Source: a virus
Virus record (IMG/VR): IMGVR_UViG_3300032334_002673
Coordinates: 1-28,191 of that record
Strand: one strand, 5' to 3'
DNA length: 28,191 bases
Position numbers and translations under genes: made by a program. This document shows positions 20,745-27,125 of this stretch, one piece after another. Below the pieces are notes generated by a model. The model did no database searches, was not told the DNA's origin, and saw nothing but the letters and a program-made list of their open reading frames with translations. The stretch's first letter is position 1. Every line of letters begins with the position of its first letter.

Positions 20745-21173
20745 TTAATTTATCGTAAAGTTCAAAGTAACAGTTATGACTCCACCACTAGATGGAAGTG
20801 AAAAAGGAGCAGTTGTAAATCTTTCTGCCCACAAAAGCTCGTCATCCCCCGTTGTTACAAAGTAACCATAAACTAATGTTGATTGCTCAAGAACAAATTC
20901 TCTACTTGGATACGTAGCAGTGCATATACCGTCTAAAGTACTTATCTCCCAATCTTCACTTGGTAATAAAATTGGATAATCTGAAGAAAAGTATGCTGAA
21001 TCTATTTCTTCCAAATCACCTACAGTAGTGTTTTTTGATGGAACAATATCATTTTTAAACAACTTTAATTTTCTATCACCCTCAGTGTTTGGAACCGAAC
21101 CATCAGCTGTCTCAAAATTTGTTATTAACCCGAGCATTATTAGATTCGCACTATTTGGTACAACTAAAGCCAT
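20745..21173 (-). CDS. Virion structural protein, beta-rich (142 aa)
   Basis: ATG 21173 has AAAGGAAAAAT upstream. The sequence starts ALVVPNSANLIMLGLITN, continues LKLFKNDIVPSKNTTVGDL, and ends LLWAERFTTAPFSLPSSGGVITVTLNF in two parts. The GYFVTTGDDELLWAERF region is typical of small phage head or tail surface proteins with a jelly-roll type fold. There is no enzymatic motif. It shares an operon with the 20193-20735 gene. A TATATATA at 21201-21208, one base from the late octamer, lies upstream on its side. Confidence 0.6.
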   Translation of the reverse strand: MALVVPNSANLIMLGLITNFETADGSVPNTEGDRKLKLFKNDIVPSKNTTVGDLEEIDSAYFSSDYPILLPSEDWEISTLDGICTATYPSREFVLEQSTLVYGYFVTTGDDELLWAERFTTAPFSLPSSGGVITVTLNFTIN

Positions 21174-21210
21174 ATTTTTCCTTTTTGATTTACTTTTACT
21201 TATATATAGT

Positions 21211-21846
21211 ATGACTCTTTATAACAAAGATGGTTCAACATATAAACTTTCTTCACCAAATCCAGTAATGAAGGACCAAAATAAATGGTCTCATTTTATA
21301 GTTCACAACATGGAATGGAAGCCAGAGGTAAAGGAAGATGGAACCGTTGTCACTCCTCTAGGATCAGACTTTGAGGTAAAAAATGACTTTTTTCAAGAAT
21401 TAGATGAGGCAAAAGAAACTTTAGAAAAACAAGCCAATTCTATTGACAAAGAACCCGATCAAACAGTTTCTACTCCAAAAGAACCTGTTGTTCAATCAAT
21501 TAATATAATAAAACAAAATAATGTAAAAGATTCTGATCTTGGCGATATAGAAAAAACTTTTGTTTATTGTTTACCAGCAGAAATAAAAGAAAAAAAAGAT
21601 AAACTATATGGAGATGTATTCAGAACGATTCAGTACAAAGAGCCAACTTCTTTTGAAGCTGTAATTATATCTCAAAGTGATATGGTTATAGAAATTTGGT
21701 CTAGTGTTTTTTTTGAGCAAGGGTCTATATTTTATCCTAGAAATGGTGACAAGAGATGGTGGAGAGTACAATCCAAAGAATCAAAGGTTGGTGGTTGGCT
21801 TATGAAAGCCACCCCGTCAGACCATCAACCTTCTTTTGATTCTTGA
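21211..21846 (+). CDS. Virion-type protein sharing N-terminal peptide with 20193-20735
   Basis: An in-frame ATG at 21028 exists, but it would read through the divergent gene; ATG 21211 (MTLYNKDGSTYKLSSPNP) is chosen because its start matches that of the 20193-20735 protein. The 211-residue protein then has KWSHFIVHNMEWKPE, a polar Glu/Lys-rich linker of about 70 residues, and a globular end with FRTIQYKEPTSFEAVIIS, MVIEIWSSVFFEQGSIFYP and RWWRVQSKE. That end looks like a small beta barrel. It is the only plus-strand gene in this stretch of tail genes. Probably a structural or neck-associated protein. Confidence 0.55.
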   Translation: MTLYNKDGSTYKLSSPNPVMKDQNKWSHFIVHNMEWKPEVKEDGTVVTPLGSDFEVKNDFFQELDEAKETLEKQANSIDKEPDQTVSTPKEPVVQSINIIKQNNVKDSDLGDIEKTFVYCLPAEIKEKKDKLYGDVFRTIQYKEPTSFEAVIISQSDMVIEIWSSVFFEQGSIFYPRNGDKRWWRVQSKESKVGGWLMKATPSDHQPSFDS

Positions 21847-22100
21847 GACCCTATAATTCTAGCATTCAAGCCTAATTTTTTAAGCTGTTCTCTATGGTCT
21901 TCAACAGATTTTAAATATCCTATTTCATACAAGTCTGTTGCTAATTTAAAAAACTCTTTAATTTCTTTTTCTGATGATAGCGTTGTGCTTAGTTTCTCAA
22001 TTATAGGTTCGTTAGATTGATATCTTTCTTTTATTAATTCAAACATTACTTTTTTAACGTAGTGGCTCTGTACGTTGCCAAAATATCCCATTAAGTTCAT
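21825..22100 (-). CDS. Small helical protein (91 aa)
   Basis: ATG 22100 overlaps the stop of the 22097-23092 gene by 4 nt. The protein begins MNLMGYFGNVQSHYVKKVMF and then is helical: EKEIKEFFKLATDLYEIGYL, EDHREQLKKLGLNARII. No family is recognised. The end overlaps the convergent 21211-21846 gene by 22 nt. Likely an assembly or accessory factor cotranslated with the larger upstream protein. Confidence 0.5.
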   Translation of the reverse strand: MNLMGYFGNVQSHYVKKVMFELIKERYQSNEPIIEKLSTTLSSEKEIKEFFKLATDLYEIGYLKSVEDHREQLKKLGLNARIIGSQESKEG

Positions 22101-23092
22101 TTGTTATCGCTCTCTATTGATCTTTCAACTTTTTCTACGGCTTTTTTAATTTTATTGATAACTTTTTCTTCTTCTTTTCCTTCTGCCTTATCTTTTACCC
22201 ATTTTAACATATTGAGTAATCTTTCTGTTGCCATGCTTTTTTCAAAGTCAGATACTAATACTCCGTCTACAATTTGTTTGTGTCTCATAAGATAGCTTGA
22301 AGCTAGATCTTTATTTTCTTCTTTAGGCAGTGCCATTTGATATCTTTGCTCTCTCTGTTCGGGTGATAAATGACCCAAAGGACCTATTTTTTCTTCTGCT
22401 TCTGGTTCTGGGGTTGGCTCTGGAGTTGGGTTTGATGTTGGGTTTGATGTTGGGTTTGGTTCTTGGGTTGGTGGAATTTGCCTTCTTCTTCTTGATCTAG
22501 GCTGCAACCCGCTGGTAGCACGAGGTTCAACAGAAGCAGTAGGATCCTGAGCGATAGGAGCACCAGCCACAGCAGGTTTAGCGGGCTCTTCATTGTTCGC
22601 GTCTTGAGCAACTACTGGAGAGCTAGGAGATTCTACGTCACACTTTCTTGCAAATATGTCTTTTAGTTGTTTTTTAAGATTTTCTGCTGCTTGTTTAATG
22701 ATCTGCACAATTCTAAGTTTGTCTGCACCCGGAGGTAAGCTTTCATTTATTTGTTGCTCTGTTGCTTCTATTACCGATCTAATTTCTTTATATTCTTTTA
22801 TTGTAAAAACTGATGGGTTGAATGATTCTTTAACCCCTAAGTCATCTCCAAATCTATTTTTCCAATAATACGGGTTTTCAGGATTGTATCTACCACCTCT
22901 TAATCCGTACCAAATATTTGATAATCCGCCTTTAAACCTATCCCATAAACCCCTTTTATTCTCAGGAGCAATTGTTGGAGATACAATTTTGTTCATTAAC
23001 TCTTCTGATGCCCATTTATCAACTATTGCTTCTATTTCTTTAGCTATTTCTGCCGAGGCATCTATTTGTTCTTCTCTGAATTTTTTAAGCAT
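22097..23092 (-). CDS. Hypothetical protein with Pro/Glu/Thr-rich linker (331 aa)
   Basis: The N-terminal 145 residues contain helices (EIAKEIEAIVDKWASEELMN, KRGLWDRFKGGLSNIWYGLRGG in parts, IVQIIKQAAENLKKQL). The middle (about 155-235) is low-complexity: Ala/Pro-rich, an RSRRRR cluster, then NPTSNPT repeats and PEPTPEPE. The C-terminal 90 residues are Lys/Glu helices. ATG 23092 lies 2 nt after the previous stop, and a GAGG in the end of that gene can serve as ribosome site. No family is recognised. The architecture, two helical domains joined by a long flexible linker, fits an assembly scaffold or adaptor, but that is a guess. Confidence 0.55.
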   Translation of the reverse strand: MLKKFREEQIDASAEIAKEIEAIVDKWASEELMNKIVSPTIAPENKRGLWDRFKGGLSNIWYGLRGGRYNPENPYYWKNRFGDDLGVKESFNPSVFTIKEYKEIRSVIEATEQQINESLPPGADKLRIVQIIKQAAENLKKQLKDIFARKCDVESPSSPVVAQDANNEEPAKPAVAGAPIAQDPTASVEPRATSGLQPRSRRRRQIPPTQEPNPTSNPTSNPTPEPTPEPEAEEKIGPLGHLSPEQREQRYQMALPKEENKDLASSYLMRHKQIVDGVLVSDFEKSMATERLLNMLKWVKDKAEGKEEEKVINKIKKAVEKVERSIESDNK

Positions 23093-23094
23093 TT

Positions 23095-23556
23095 TTATAC
23101 CTCACTAATGTACTCACCGATTTTTTTTAGCGACATTAAACAAGAATCAAACTTATGAAAATCACTAGAGATATAATCCAGAGAAAGATCATCAAATCTA
23201 TTTCTTGACTCTTGATTGTTTTCTACTTCAAAATATATAGATTTATTTTTTTTACCCAAAACTTTGTATTTATGCATAAGAATATAAGCAGCAGCTCCTA
23301 GATCGGATACAGATCGACTTTCTTTAACATCAAAATTATACTCCCCAATCTTTTTTAAAGACATTATACAGGAGTCAAACCTATGATATTCACTAGACAA
23401 GTAGTCTAAAACCAACTGATCAAATTGTTCTGTTGTATTCTTTTCAGTTATTAGAAAATAGATATCTTTTCCTTTGCGGCCTATAACCTTAAAGTTATGC
23501 AATAAAACATAAGCTGCGGCACCTAGGTCGCTCACATTCTTTTGACTTTTTTTCAT
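23095..23556 (-). CDS. Tandem DUF5659-like protein
   Basis: ATG 23556 follows GAAAGGGTTTGA. The 153-residue protein is two copies of one domain: residues 8-73 and 83-149. Each starts VSDLGAAAY, continues with a helix and KVIGRK/KVLGKK, a strand IYF, then LDYLSS/LDYISS and FDSC-MSLKKIGEY. This matches the DUF5659 pattern as I remember it (small DNA-binding-like domains in phages). The nucleotide sequence also retains similarity, so the duplication is fairly recent. The gene lies between the actin-like ATPase and the linker protein. Function is unknown. Confidence 0.65.
   Translation of the reverse strand: MKKSQKNVSDLGAAAYVLLHNFKVIGRKGKDIYFLITEKNTTEQFDQLVLDYLSSEYHRFDSCIMSLKKIGEYNFDVKESRSVSDLGAAAYILMHKYKVLGKKNKSIYFEVENNQESRNRFDDLSLDYISSDFHKFDSCLMSLKKIGEYISEV
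23110..23535 (-). repeat. Internal gene duplication (two domain copies)
   Basis: Copy 1 is 23338-23535 and copy 2 is 23110-23310, in the same orientation. Their protein products are clearly homologous along their whole length, with one extra residue in copy 2. Conserved stretches include the ends coding SDLGAAAY and SLKKIGEY. Confidence 0.8.
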
Positions 23557-23585
23557 TCAAACCCTTTCATTCTTTTTTTTTCTTT

Positions 23586-24590
23586 TCATTTAGCGGCTTC
23601 TGCGGCTATTAAACAGCCTCTTGCCACTGAGTAAAGCGGATCATCCGGCTTAATTATTTCTCCCACCTTTATTGGTAGGTTTGTTTGAACCATAGCTTCT
23701 CTAAACATTTCTGCGAAACCATTAGGAGAAGAAGTTCCACCCGCAATAACCACATCAATAGGAGAGTCTGTTCTAACTGTTTTATTTACATCAGCAAAAC
23801 CTTTTTTTATCCCTCCAACGGTGTGTTCTATCATTAATCGGTATTGGGTGGCTATAGCTCTTTCTACTAAGCTATTAGGTGCTCTTAATAGGTCAACTTT
23901 TGTTTTTTCAACATTTATATAAGCTATAGTTTCACCTGTGGCTTTAGCAGCCTGTCTATCTATCCAGTCTCCTGAGTTTACAATTGAAAAAGAAAATACA
24001 GGGTTTCCATACATTGCATAGCAAACGTTAACCATGCCAGCCCCACAGCTTACTCCTATTCCTGTAAATGCTTTCTTGCCTAACTCTGCATAAACCAGTG
24101 CTAGAGCCTCATTGATTGGATGTGCATCTACTCTATATCCCGTTTCGCTTTTATAAGCTTTGAATATAGCTTCCAATATTCTTTGGTGGTAATCTGCGTC
24201 TGTATCTTGATTAATAGCATTTGCAGGTACGCAGTAATACAAAGTTTCACCATCTTTTTTAACATTGTTTATTAAACTGTGTATCATTATTGACATTATT
24301 TGGAAAGCATCTTTTTCTTTTGGGTTAACGCATCCATGTATCATGGGTCTTTTTAACTCAATTTGGCTCATTGTATAAGCCATATTCACTGCTGCCTCGC
24401 CAAGGGCATAAGCCACATTATCCCTTTCTATAAGTGGGACTCCTGCACTTTTCATCATGTTAAATACGAATCTATTGTCTAGTGGAATTTCTAAGAATGC
24501 GTTTACTTCTCTTTTGTAAGTAAAATTTCCATCATTAGACCTGTTGCAACAAACTAAGTTGTAAGTACCGCAATCAAAACCGCATGGCAT
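23586..24590 (-). CDS. Actin/Hsp70-like ATPase
   Basis: ATG 24590 has AAAGGAGAATTATT upstream. The 334-residue protein follows the sugar-kinase/Hsp70/actin ATPase layout: phosphate-1 loop FDCGTYNLV (5-13), connect-1 INEALALVYAELG (159-171, as the NEPTAAALAYG of Hsp70), phosphate-2 loop GIGVSCGAGMVNV (177-189), adenosine motif VVIAGGTSSP (280-289) and connect-2 YSVARGCLIAAE (320-331). The Asp that normally starts the phosphate-2 loop is Ser here. It has no substrate-binding domain, so it is closer to MreB/ParM-type proteins. It may form filaments or act as an assembly ATPase. It sits amid virion-type genes, which is unusual. Confidence 0.75.
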   Translation of the reverse strand: MPCGFDCGTYNLVCCNRSNDGNFTYKREVNAFLEIPLDNRFVFNMMKSAGVPLIERDNVAYALGEAAVNMAYTMSQIELKRPMIHGCVNPKEKDAFQIMSIMIHSLINNVKKDGETLYYCVPANAINQDTDADYHQRILEAIFKAYKSETGYRVDAHPINEALALVYAELGKKAFTGIGVSCGAGMVNVCYAMYGNPVFSFSIVNSGDWIDRQAAKATGETIAYINVEKTKVDLLRAPNSLVERAIATQYRLMIEHTVGGIKKGFADVNKTVRTDSPIDVVIAGGTSSPNGFAEMFREAMVQTNLPIKVGEIIKPDDPLYSVARGCLIAAEAAK

Positions 24591-24606
24591 AATAATTCTC
24601 CTTTAT

Positions 24607-24840
24607 TTATTTCCCAAAATCTATCTTCTGACTTGTGTCAAAATCTGGTATGGCCCATTCTACTTTTTCTGATTTATTCTTGTATGAGGGGTTAGATTGA
24701 GCTTCTACACTAGAAACTTTAGACTCTAAAACCAATCCCTCTGTGTTTAAATTTATATTTAAATCTAAAGTTAGAGATACTTGTATCTCTCCTTCTTTTG
24801 TTACTACTTTTACTGAACCGGGTTTTATTAATGTTGGCAT
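24607..24840 (-). CDS. Small protein upstream of actin-like ATPase (77 aa)
   Basis: ATG 24840 follows TTAAGAGAAATAAT. It starts MPTLIKPGSVKVVTKEGEIQ, continues with a strand SLTLDLNINLN and ends VEWAIPDFDTSQKIDFGK. It ends 16 nt before the ATPase start, so the two are cotranscribed. Small partners are common for actin-like proteins (adaptors, ParR-like), but this one shows no DNA-binding motif. The C-terminal acidic-aromatic tail could be a docking peptide. Unrecognised. Confidence 0.5.
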   Translation of the reverse strand: MPTLIKPGSVKVVTKEGEIQVSLTLDLNINLNTEGLVLESKVSSVEAQSNPSYKNKSEKVEWAIPDFDTSQKIDFGK

Positions 24841-24858
24841 ATTATTTCTCTTAATTTA

Positions 24859-25374
24859 TTAAAGTTTATAGCAACTTTGAATAGACACCAAAACCTGAAC
24901 AGTTGTATCTGTTCCACTTTGGTTTTGAAATTCTAACATTGTTACACTGAGTTCACCTTGGTTAAAAGATTGAGTAGAGCCAGAAGTAAGATCTAATATG
25001 GCATTTGTACTCCCATTTATTCTTATTTTAACGTCTCCATCTCCAGAGTTGTGTATTTGTACAAATTGAGCAGCAGCACCATTATCGCCATATATGTTTA
25101 TTACGTTATCTTCATAGTTTGTCTCATTGTCAACAGATGTCGTGTACACCCTAGCAAAGTTATTTTCTTCTTTTACGTCACTATAAATTGATCCATCATC
25201 TGATATTACTTCTATGAAAGCTTCCTCTAAGGGGAGCTGTGGATATGCGAATCTTTTCCAATAGTTGCAATCGGTGAACGTATCGCCGTCTTTGAATTCT
25301 CTGGTCACCCTATCGGGCCCTGCTACGTATAGCGTTCTTTGTATAGAGTTTAATTTTACTTGAAATACGCTCAT
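24859..25374 (-). CDS. Virion structural protein, beta-rich (171 aa)
   Basis: A frame start at 25401 exists, but its first codons contain the ribosome site CAGGAG for ATG 25374 (MSVFQVKLNSIQRTLYVAG), which I prefer. The protein continues TFTDCNYWKRFAYPQLP, EEAFIEVISDDGSIYSD, then AAAQFVQIHNSGDGDVKIRI, LDLTSGSTQSFNQGELSV and TDTTVQVLVSIQSC. It is likely a jelly-roll or Ig-like virion decoration or connector protein. It is the first gene of a minus-strand operon, and an AATAAATA late-like box lies 38 nt upstream. Confidence 0.6.
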   Translation of the reverse strand: MSVFQVKLNSIQRTLYVAGPDRVTREFKDGDTFTDCNYWKRFAYPQLPLEEAFIEVISDDGSIYSDVKEENNFARVYTTSVDNETNYEDNVINIYGDNGAAAQFVQIHNSGDGDVKIRINGSTNAILDLTSGSTQSFNQGELSVTMLEFQNQSGTDTTVQVLVSIQSCYKL

Positions 25375-25411
25375 TTTTCTCCTGTACCATGTAAACTTCA
25401 AATGTACCTAT

Positions 25412-25419
25412 TATTTATT
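25412..25419 (-). promoter_or_regulatory. Candidate late promoter (AATAAATA)
   Basis: On the minus strand the octamer reads AATAAATA, one base from TATAAATA, 38 nt upstream of ATG 25374. It would serve the minus operon down to 21825. It is in the 118-bp gap between divergent genes. Support is only by motif and position. Confidence 0.4.
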
Positions 25420-25451
25420 ACTTTGCACTAATTATTTGATAAAATAATATT

Positions 25452-25470
25452 TTTACTCATTTAGAGTAAA
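25452..25470. repeat. Short inverted repeat in divergent gap
   Basis: TTTACTC (25452-25458) and GAGTAAA (25464-25470) are perfect 7-bp arms around ATTTA. It lies 22 nt before ATG 25493. A TTGCAC/TAATAT pair (sigma-70-like, 16-bp spacing) lies just upstream of it. It could be an operator for the plus-strand genes. Confidence 0.4.
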
Positions 25471-25492
25471 TAGTTTTGTTCAAAGGAGAGCT

Positions 25493-25636
25493 ATGAATGA
25501 ATCAGATCAAGCTTTGATTGGCACGGATGCTATCAAAGCGTTTGTAGAACAGTTTGGTTCAAATGACAAGGAAGTGAATAGAATAATAATAGAAGAAATT
25601 CTTCGAGCCCTTATGGAAAAAAATAAAAATGGCTAG
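25493..25636 (+). CDS. Small acidic helical protein (47 aa)
   Basis: ATG 25493 follows a strong CAAAGGAGAGCT. The peptide reads MNESDQALIGTDAIKAF, then FGSNDKEVNRIIIEEILRALME and ends NKNG. It is helical. It overlaps the next gene start (25629) by 8 nt. No family is recognised. The ribosome site and overlap support expression. Confidence 0.55.
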   Translation: MNESDQALIGTDAIKAFVEQFGSNDKEVNRIIIEEILRALMEKNKNG

Positions 25637-25994
25637 TCAAGATTTTTATGATTTATACCTTTATTTAGCTAGAAGAGATAAAAAATCTGTTCAAATATTG
25701 GCAAGGTTTTTATCTACTCCAATATCAACGGCTAGAATAGATGAAAGCAATATATCATTAATTGGAATGCCAACTACTATACTTCCTGCGGTACAACAAG
25801 AAATTTATGATAATAGAATGTTATGGCAAGCTTGGTTAGAAACTGCCGACTCTTATGAGTCTTTTAGAGTAAGACTAACCAAATCTGGCTACACAAATAT
25901 TCCTCTTAGTTCACAGCCCAAGTTTTTCATTTCAACGGTAAAAGTTTTTCCTAAATTTTCTGCTAAGCAAACTATGGTTCAAAAAACGCCTTAA
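25629..25994 (+). CDS. Hypothetical protein (121 aa)
   Basis: ATG 25629 lies within the end of the 47-aa gene. The protein is FYDLYLYLARRDKKSVQILARFL in parts at the start, then RIDESNISLIGMPTTILPAVQQEI, WQAWLETADSYESFRVRL and a Lys/Phe-rich tail. It is helical at the N-terminus and extended at the C-terminus. It is soluble with no motif I recognise. It ends with a 4-nt convergent overlap with the 25991-26275 gene. Confidence 0.5.
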   Translation: MASQDFYDLYLYLARRDKKSVQILARFLSTPISTARIDESNISLIGMPTTILPAVQQEIYDNRMLWQAWLETADSYESFRVRLTKSGYTNIPLSSQPKFFISTVKVFPKFSAKQTMVQKTP

Positions 25995-26275
25995 ATTTCA
26001 ACATACATTTTATGAACTTCAAAAGTGCCTTTTTTAGTCTTAATGATTAAATTGTTTCCAATTACTTCTTTGACTATCCCTCCATAAGAACAAAATTCTT
26101 TGATAACTTTGTTTTCATCCCCCTTTAAAACATCCATAACACTTGACATTTTTTTGTTGCTGAATTTTGACTCAACATGTAATCCTGTGAGGTTAAGTTC
26201 TTCTTTATCTCCATTCTCAGAGATCCATTTTTTAAACTCATTAACATTAAAAATATTAAAGGGGTTGTCTTGCAT
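25991..26275 (-). CDS. Small protein with FxxWI motif and KOW-like C-terminus (94 aa)
   Basis: Residues 12-20 (NEFKKWISE) carry F14-x-x-W17-I18 and an I-S-E, like capsid-targeting sequences. The C-terminus (VKEVIGNNLIIKTKKGTFEVHKMYVEI, in two parts) looks like a KOW or SH3-type small barrel. ATG 26275 lies 1 nt after the stop of the DUF115-like gene. No family is assigned. Confidence 0.5.
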   Translation of the reverse strand: MQDNPFNIFNVNEFKKWISENGDKEELNLTGLHVESKFSNKKMSSVMDVLKGDENKVIKEFCSYGGIVKEVIGNNLIIKTKKGTFEVHKMYVEI

Positions 26276-26276
26276 C

Positions 26277-27119
26277 TTAATCTTTCAGAAAATCTATTAT
26301 TTGCTCTTCTTCTATGTATGGTAAATGTTCGTATATTTTTCCCTTAGAGTGGTCGTATGCCTGAACTTCATAGTACTCTTGATTTTTGAGCCAAAACATG
26401 CTGCCGTCAATTAAACCATGTGCAATATTTTGCTGAGGATAAGACCATAATCCGTTTTCTAGTTTGTACGAACCTTCTCTTTCTTCTTTAAAAACGTCAT
26501 CACAGCATAAAAGCAATAACTTTTGCACACCAAACCTATAAGCCAACCCAACCGCAGCACATATAGCATTTCTATAGTCGTCCACTTGCCAGTTAACTTC
26601 TTTGGAACCCGAGCCAGTATAAGTTGCTTCGTTTACAGGATAGTATCTGAACTTGTTTCCTTTATAGTTTGATAAGAATTTTGAATTTGTTCTACATGAC
26701 GCTATACATTTTGGTAGAACCTGTTTTCCTCTTGGAAAAAATTTCATACATTCTGAGTATGGATTGTTAACAATATAATAATTTACACTTCTTTGACATT
26801 TCCACTTATTTAAAGATCCATTCACACCGAATATAATCACATCTTTTGGAAAGCTATTTATTAAGTTTTGTTTTTCATTAAAATCAAAACCATCAGAAAC
26901 TATTACAATTTTAGGATGAAATAAATTCTCCGAATCTATCCATGGATATCTACCAAGATTATTTTGAAACTCATTTTGTAAAAAAATAAAATAGTCTTGA
27001 TTTTTTATTGTATTGTTTGTGTCAATATAAGGAACAGAAGGCTTTGTGAAGTTTCTTACCCAATTACCTTCTTCTGTAAGGTAATACTGATTTCCACTTT
27101 GATGGTTTTTTATTCTCAT
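26277..27119 (-). CDS. Rossmann-type protein, DUF115/sialyltransferase-like (tentative)
   Basis: The 280-residue protein begins at ATG 27119 just after the stop of the repeat protein. After about 70 residues comes PKIVIVSDGFDFNEKQNLI, DVIIFGVNGSLNKWK, YYIVNNPYSECMKFF, then DYRNAICAAVGLAYRFGVQKLLLLCCDD read in parts. The order of a nucleotide-binding-like strand/loop, a statement of position (GVNGSL), and an A-G-AYRFG-L-L-L-CDD segment recalls DUF115 or sialyltransferase-like enzymes that use nucleotide sugars. The family is uncertain. It may modify virion or host glycans. Confidence 0.4.
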   Translation of the reverse strand: MRIKNHQSGNQYYLTEEGNWVRNFTKPSVPYIDTNNTIKNQDYFIFLQNEFQNNLGRYPWIDSENLFHPKIVIVSDGFDFNEKQNLINSFPKDVIIFGVNGSLNKWKCQRSVNYYIVNNPYSECMKFFPRGKQVLPKCIASCRTNSKFLSNYKGNKFRYYPVNEATYTGSGSKEVNWQVDDYRNAICAAVGLAYRFGVQKLLLLCCDDVFKEEREGSYKLENGLWSYPQQNIAHGLIDGSMFWLKNQEYYEVQAYDHSKGKIYEHLPYIEEEQIIDFLKD

Positions 27120-27125
27120 GAAACT

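Noticed and set aside
22384-22611. 75-aa minus-strand frame with repeated HQTQ
   Set aside because: It is a shifted reading of the Pro/Glu/Thr linker of the 22097-23092 gene.
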